From Streblospio benedicti (taxonomy: Eukaryota; Annelida; Polychaeta; Spionida; Spionidae), in the NCBI GenBank assembly GCA_019095985.1, contig CM032659.1, positions 10,830,844 through 10,894,843 on the forward strand: 64,000 bases of DNA. Reading direction: 5' to 3'. Below, one piece after another: positions 56,932 to 64,000 of the stretch. The translations under genes and the position numbers were made by a program. Positions within the stretch are counted from its first letter, which is position 1, and every line of letters begins with the position of its first letter. The notes beneath the pieces were generated by a model, which ran no database searches, was not told the DNA's origin, and worked only from the letters and a program-made list of their open reading frames with translations.

Positions 56932-59900
56932 CCACTTTCTGTATTGTGTATTATTATTAGTGTGATTATTGTTTATGGTAATGTTAGTTTACACATTTAG
57001 GGCTGTACCATTTGTTTACATTTAATCAAGATAGTTTTATTTATTGTTCTATTTTTAATTCTACGCGATAACAGGCCGTAGGAAGCAAAATGGGATTGGT
57101 AAGGCCATTTGAAAAATTATGATCTAACACACCAAAAACGACCATTTGTTTGAAAATTTGAATGAACTATTGTTAATTGGCTTGTAAAATTCTTGAACTA
57201 TTGGTTTTATCTTAAACAATATATATTGGTAAGACCAGCCAAGTAATTATCTTGCATACCTAGACTAATTAGAAGCCTAATTGCTCTTCTTTCCCCATGA
57301 TTTGTCTTTGGTGACTCTGATGCAGAAACTCGCACAAAACTTGCGTTTGCCCGACGCGTACCACAATGACAGTTTTTTGTGTCCGCTATTGTTATTCGAC
57401 GTATGATAGTTCTGCTCCCGCGTTGAAATCAGCAACTTTCTTTTTAACTTTTCAAATGCGTTGATTATGATGAATGCATTATGGCTGCTTTAGAGAGCTA
57501 GAAATCACCATACTATGTAGGCCCCTAACACCATGTACCAATGCATTTTTTACGTTTTATAGTTATTGTCATACTTGTCGAAGTAGTTGCTAGACGTATA
57601 AGGAAACTTTTACATAACCGTTTTGTTTACAATGGATCGGACAGGCCCCTGCTATGCACAGTTTAAAGGGCATGGGGGTGTTGAAAGTTTTCCTACTAGC
57701 TGACTAGCTTCCAGTAAATACTGTTACAAGAAATAGGAAGAAAATATCGAACTCCCTGGGGCCTGACGTATAAGAAACCATTGGAACATATCCTCCATTA
57801 TAGGTCATTACTTATTTCCAGTTTGCTTATTCCCATTGGTTCACAGCCGTGTTGGATATGAATATACCTTTGCAATGCATCTTTTTAATAACTGTTTACC
57901 TAGACTGGAAAAGTGCAACGGTTCTACGTTCGGGTAAATCATCTATCCATCTTCGTAAAGTTGAGCTTATTTTAAGCTTTATTTTAGACAACGATAATAG
58001 GCACACATGGCTAGGTATGGTTAACATATAACTTCCTTAATAATGTGCAATTGCAGAATCGTGTTCACGAATCAATGTTCCTAGACGTTTATAAGTTCTG
58101 TATAAGTCGTGCATTGACGTAAACTAACTATTTTAATATTATATAGCACTATGTGCCGATAATCTTCGATTTTAACCGCCATAACTGCCATGGTGTGTGG
58201 CAGCTGGCTTCACCCCTCAGATTGTAGTTCAATAAACGCGGCCATTTACGTAATAGTGAGAAAACCATGAATGTCATCAAAGGTGAGACATATTACCTCT
58301 GCAATGTCAAATGCATTTTTAAAACTGTGTTTATCAATAACCCATGGTCTTATACTAGGATGGTTCAACATACCACACATGTTGAATCAAAACATTGCAT
58401 TGTATTGTAATTTCCAAGATGCTTCTCTTCAATAGTTTTCATAATGTTATTCACCAGAATGAGGTGCAATTTAACTTAACTCAAATGTTGACCATTAAGA
58501 TATATTTACATCGCAGCAATTGTATCTATTATATTCTGTTTTATATTGCCATTTGTCATTTCAAGTCATCCTTTTGCCCGAGTATGTTGGTAGAATCACG
58601 TACTAATCCGTTGTCCAAATCCTAAAGGAGTGTACAACATTGTACAACTCTCAGAGGAGCATACGGTTGTCTGATTTCCTCTTATGGTTCTCCTGATAAA
58701 AATTCATATCAACTGCATACGCCTGACCTTGCATGAGATAATTTGATTGAGTAAGCCTATGTATGAAATGTAAATTACAGAGAAGGCAAAGTATGAGATT
58801 TTGGAGTAATCATTTTGAAGTACCACTTAGCAAATACTACAAAAGGATGAATCATTTGGCTTCAAGGGTTTGGTTAGTATGACCCTAGCGTTACGCGCTT
58901 AATGTAATCAGATCATTTTCTTCTAAATCTTTTAAAGATATTTGAAAATTGAATATTGACTTTTACAAGTACAAGGTAGCACACTGAAATTTGATATATT
59001 TGTTTATATTAAATGTCTGTGATTGTAATTACAACAGACATAACATGTGCAATCGCACATTCCTCATTTTAATGACCTGTCAATAATTGACTGTTGTAAA
59101 TCGAACATCAGCCAGACAAATATATACGTGTAACTTATAAATTGAATAATAAACATGGAATATATAAGGATGTTGTCCATATATTTTTTTCATTTGCGTA
59201 TTGTCTGTGTGGTTTTTAGCAAAGGCAACTGCATCAATGAGCTTTAAAAACAGTTTTAGAGTTTGTTGGAGTTTCATTTCTCATTTTGCAAAGCCGTTCC
59301 CTTTGGTTTTTAGTCATTTTTTCTTTAATTTGTCGTTGTCTTTTCATTTTCATGTGTTATATTTTCATATTTTTTTATTTCTAGTTGTTTCTTTGTTTTG
59401 TTCCTCTTTTTTTTTTTTTTTCTTCTTTTTGATGTGGTTGGGGGGAGGGGGTGACGTGTAGGGCGGTTGTTTCTAGTTAACTGCAATAATCCTCTATGAG
59501 CATAGGCCCGAATGAGCGTGTGTGTACATCAGCTTTGTGGCAGCTTACAATGACCGGCTAAGCCTCAGGAAATTTGGGATCACAGTTGTTACATGTCTGC
59601 TTGTCTGGCCGTCTGCTAGTCTGAGTAACACTCTGTTCGTCTGACAGACACCTTGCTGTCTGAGTGGCCGTCTATATATGTTTACACCTGGCTCAAAGCA
59701 GTATAATGGAAAACTGTGTAATTAGGAAAACAAGACTGTTCATCAATATCTAAGCAGCTCTATGAATTATATACATTAAGCTTGAATATATATTAATTTG
59801 TGATTAGGTTTCAATAAAGTAATATTAGGCCATTTATTTAAGTCGTCGTGCATGGAATTCTGTAAGATAAAACCACCAATTTTGTGTTCTGGATTTACAA

Positions 59901-62900
59901 TTCAACAGAACTAACTTTTAATCATACATATAACAATAGCTTACCTGGTAGAATAAAGCACACGATAATCACTAAGTTACGTCAATTTTTTAATCACCAA
60001 TGTCACTCTATGAACAATTGCCCTGTATATAATTATTGAAGTCAAAGTTTGAATTAAAGAAATTCACATCAATAATCCATACGCCCGGTACACCTCTCTC
60101 GCATACTTGTAGCAGTAAAAATGAGGAAAATAATGAGTTCATTACAGTTTACAGCAGCAATGCCGTGTATCCCAAAGTAAGTCCTCACACTGACCACAGC
60201 TCAAATGGAAGTGACCCTGGCTGATAAGTGTAGGCGACGGCATTGTATCCCAGTTGTGTACACACTCCATAAGACAGACGATCACCATTAGACTGATAAC
60301 TTCGCTCTGCTCACTCCATGCCTGCGTTGCATTTGACGTTTTATCACTTTGTTGAAGATAAAAGAACGCGTGAGCTGTGTGGAAAGTGTTGGTGTCATTA
60401 TACATTCACTATGTTATGTTATTGAGGTTTATGACATCCATTGATTTCTACATATCTGTTTTCAAGATAGAAGAGTATTTTGCCGTGAGTAGCTGCCAAT
60501 TTACATTCACTATTTGGTGATAGTGAGTTGTTCTGATGGTCTATATCTTTTCAATCTATTCAATCCTGTCTGTTACCACTCTATATATGTTTTCATTCGA
60601 CTTTGTACTACTTTGAATAAGATCAAGGAGGGAATGGATATGTTGGTTTATGATTTTAACACAATATTGTCTATATATATGTGTGTACATGTATAAGCCT
60701 ACTTGCTATAGCTAGCATATAGATGGCATCTATTCATCCTAATTCTTCTCGCTCAAGCAATTATGATACAGTGTAATTCGAATTCATCATTTGGCCTCTT
60801 CTGAAGGCTGTCTTGTTTACCCTATAATGCAACGATTGGCCACTGTTTCAAAAATTCTAATGGAATTTTGCTATCACTGTAGAGATCCTATGTGGTATTT
60901 AGCTCAAACATTAGCTTCATTAAGTGAATGGGAGTTAGAATATAATAATCATCAACCTTGCATCAACCTTGCGTAGACTAGACATACGCAGTATAAATAC
61001 CATTTACATATCATTAGGTCAACTCTGCAAATCATTTGTACACAGCAACTATATAATGCTTCATTATACAAAATCAAGGGTTTGATGACAAACATGTTCA
61101 ATGATCTTCACGACCATTACAGGTATCATTTCACTTAGAGGTGTTAAGAGTTTACAACCTTGAAGAATATGAAATAAATGACCATACTAGTCCAATCGCA
61201 AACACTAAGTCATTTCAAGCTAGATCATCAGACGTACATATACGTTTTATGATGCTTATTCACGGCCAAGTGAACTGATTTTCAATTTTACAACACAGAT
61301 TGTATGCAAATTCTTATCTCCATCCTCTCCAACCTTCCAGGTCATGGCATTAATTTTTAGCCTTTACACGATGACTGACTTCTTTGACATAACAAATGAC
61401 CTCTCAGTGGGTTGTTTCAGCATTGCTTGATTACTCTTTTACACCACACTCATTCATATAATATTACTTCATCATACATTATATTTCCAACATTGCATAA
61501 CAGTACTGTTTAGTACCTGTGTATGCATGCAATAGAACCTTCACAGTTGCTAGGAGTAAAAAAAAAAAGGTATCTGAGTTATAGGTGTCCAATTTGACAA
61601 GTATTTTATTAGTCATAGCATAGCAGACGTGACGTAGATCTAGAAAAAAGTGTCCTAGCTAGCGGTGCGCCCTGTAGTAAGATTTTAACATACTCCTACA
61701 ACGTAACACTGTTATCCAACAAGACTCTCAGACTTCCAAATTCGAGTGGAGCAAGGTGAAGAAAAAATACAGTTGCCGTCTTACCTAGAGCAATGGTCCT
61801 ACATTACCGATAACCGCTCCCTAACCAAATTCAGTATTAATCGAATTGTATACATTATTATTTGTTATGCCTCATAAGTTTGCTACTTACAGAGAGGAAG
61901 GATAATATTTCTCTGGTATTCATTCTCTCGTCCCTTGTTGTAAATTTCTCGGTTTTGAAATTCGTTGCTGTCAGACTGGGACATTTTCACGTAATATCCA
62001 CCCTTCATTACCTTTACGCAACAACTGCACTATGGTCTTTATTACAGTAACTGTGTATGCAAGTAAGTAGTTCGCCACACCCTTGTTATATACCACCCTA
62101 GTCGTGTAAGCTGCGTAATAAGTGTAATGAGCATACATAATGAAGTCTAAATAAAACTATTTCATAAGAACATGCAATTGTTATATAACTAATAACTGAA
62201 TGAATTGTACCATGAATATAAATGTATTTGTTCATTATAGTACTATCATTGGTGTACTTCTTACATGTACTAATTTTTCATTTATGCTGAGGATGTGTCC
62301 ATGACACGAATTATATTCAATAAATCTTTGACTTAAAATAATGTCCATGAATCACTGAATCACTGTTTTGGTGGAGTGTTTTCCACACAGGGGTAAACTT
62401 CAGTAAGACTATAAATTGGATGTTTTTTTACAATATGGAGAATGTTCATAGAATTCATGTTTTCGAATATTCACATAGCACGGTCTCTTTTTCTACTCCC
62501 AACAGATAGTTATTTATCAGAAGGACATCCATCGCCATAAGTTACAATATATACATGTATGTCACAAATATGGTCAATGCTCGTCTCCAAGCTGAAAGAG
62601 CCATTGTTGTTTTTGTTGTTGCTTTTATGGTTGATTTTGCTGTGTGCTAATTGCATACTACACCCAACGTGTCAGCCCACCGTCAAAAATGGAACATATC
62701 AAATGTGAACACTACTGATAGGTCCATATAAAACTTCACTCTCTTAAACTTCAACCTAACACCCATGAACTTTTACAAGAATATGGAGGCGGTGGGCTCC
62801 GGTAGATTGAGTCTAATGAATTCTGTGACATTCTGAAAAACTGATTTTGTCACTTGGTTCCCACTTTACTTGTTTAGATTCAATAGTCATTGATAATGTT

Positions 62901-62969
62901 GGCCTATTAATTGCTCTTAAGATCCAATCGTTTCAAGCCCTAAGCTGGTCTTCGGGTTCGAGGTCCAAT
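56932..62969. other. 6-kb stretch with no recognised gene
   Basis: AT-rich sequence with short open frames only. The longest (86 codons at 59201-59461) is Phe-rich because of T runs. A 62-codon frame at 60036-60224 and an 87-codon minus frame at 60405-60142 overlap and match nothing I know. No transposon ends were recognised. Confidence 0.45.
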
Positions 62970-63141
62970 GGCAGATTCAGGTTTTTTTTTAAGGTGAGTG
63001 GGTGCACTTAAGAGATTTCATGGGTTACGTACGTGCGATCGATGGCGATCGATGCCAAACATGTAAAAAAATGAAGTATTTTGGTGGGTAAAGCGGGGCC
63101 TGTGCCGCCCCCGCCCCCCCCCCCCCGCACCTGGGTCTGCC
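62970..63141. mobile_element. G/C-run foldback MITE, copy 4
   Basis: GGCAGATTCAGG at the left, CCTGGGTCTGCC at the right. Inside it shares TACGTGCGATCG, AAGTATTTTGGTGGG and a C run with the copies at 51813 and 55861. Length 172 bases. It has a duplicated GCGATCGATG segment that the others lack. Confidence 0.75.
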
Positions 63142-64000
63142 TATGGAAGTCATTGTTGGATTGTAGAACAAGCAAGATACATTGTATCAGCTTTGTTCGA
63201 GTAAAAATCATACGATCTGGCCTGATGAAGATGAAAGAGTACTAAAATCACGTGTCTAGTGGTATAGGTTAGTCCACAAACCACAAGGACTGACTACGAT
63301 GATTACCCTAAATGTTAAAGTATGATACTGTAACCTTCTACTCAAGATGACTACATGAATAAAGTCAATGGTTCAACGACCAAAGCCAACGTCCCTGTAC
63401 CACTATAATGTATACGGGAAAGTCATTAATGAATGGAACTCTCGTCTCGTCTGCATATTGTTCATGTAATTCGCCTTCAATTACTAGTAACCCACTCGTC
63501 CCACGGGTCTAGACCAGTAATTCCGCGTACCATCTGCTTTCTTTCAATACAAATGACCTGGTCATTAACCATATAAGTCTGATGATTACTCCCTTTGGCC
63601 ATGGCTCTAGCAACAAGTACGGCATTTAATTCTGTTAGGATCACTATGGAAGTCAACCTAATCCCATCATAAGGCATATGAAAAGTGCTCAGAGAGCACG
63701 GCCTGGCTGACACATTTATCCTTGAACAATACAATTCTTTTGATTTCCGTTCATCAAAAATGCAATTTTATAACGTCTAAGGTGTTTTATGAAGTGTTTT
63801 TCTATTCCACAAAAACATGTCAACACAACATTCTTCATATTACTCTTTGTCTAGTTAACAATTACTTAACTAATAGGTATATTATAAATGTAAACTGACG
63901 GTTGTAATAGGTGTGGGAATTTCTAATCAGAATGTGCAACGTCAAGGACATCACATAGTTTCTAGAGCAGCATTTCGTTTAATGACTTATTTGACACCAA
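63142..64000. other. Right edge, no recognised gene
   Basis: An 85-codon minus frame (63734-63477) ends MVRGITGLDPWDEWVTSN. It has a fairly balanced composition and could be a terminal exon of a gene to the right, but I see no family signature. Confidence 0.3.

Noticed and set aside
63477-63734. 85-codon minus-strand frame as a terminal exon
   Set aside because: Composition is plausible, but there is no recognised domain and no second exon in the window to support it.

Overview
The window is animal genomic DNA, probably from a marine invertebrate; a deuterostome is my guess, not a demonstrated fact. The reasons are spliced genes with GT/AG introns, AT-rich non-coding DNA, long G or C runs, many microsatellites, tRNA-derived SINEs and many short inverted-repeat elements. 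It holds two 100-base assembly gaps (18010-18109 and 54269-54368). No bacterial-type operon, CRISPR array, rRNA gene or intact tRNA gene was seen.

Layout. Positions 1-2414 hold the last two exons and 3' region of a plus-strand gene that starts outside the window (product not recognised, beta-propeller-like). Positions 2415-8300 are repeat-rich DNA with a LINE 3' fragment. Positions 8324-9625 hold an uninterrupted plus-strand gene for a type II membrane protein with a GDS...DxxH (SGNH/PC-esterase-like) catalytic signature, followed by a poly(A) signal near 10590. Positions 10600-35630 look intergenic and carry SINEs, a Helitron-like element, several MITEs and foldback elements, and a duplicated block next to the first gap. 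Positions 35631-48875 hold a complete seven-exon minus-strand gene for a 463-residue class A G-protein-coupled receptor. All six splice junctions keep frame, and its largest intron carries a MITE split by a 5'-truncated LINE. Positions 48876-64000 have no recognised gene. They contain two ~2.57-kb near-copies on either side of the second gap, one of which carries a 1.375-kb inverted-repeat transposon that the other lacks.

The three genes show no evident functional link. The receptor and the esterase-like protein would both act in the secretory/membrane system, but nothing in the sequence joins them into a pathway. The most informative non-genic signal is the set of mobile elements with resolved ends and target-site duplications. 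The paired near-copies at the gaps look more like unmerged alleles than true duplications. I found no convincing new multi-gene system.
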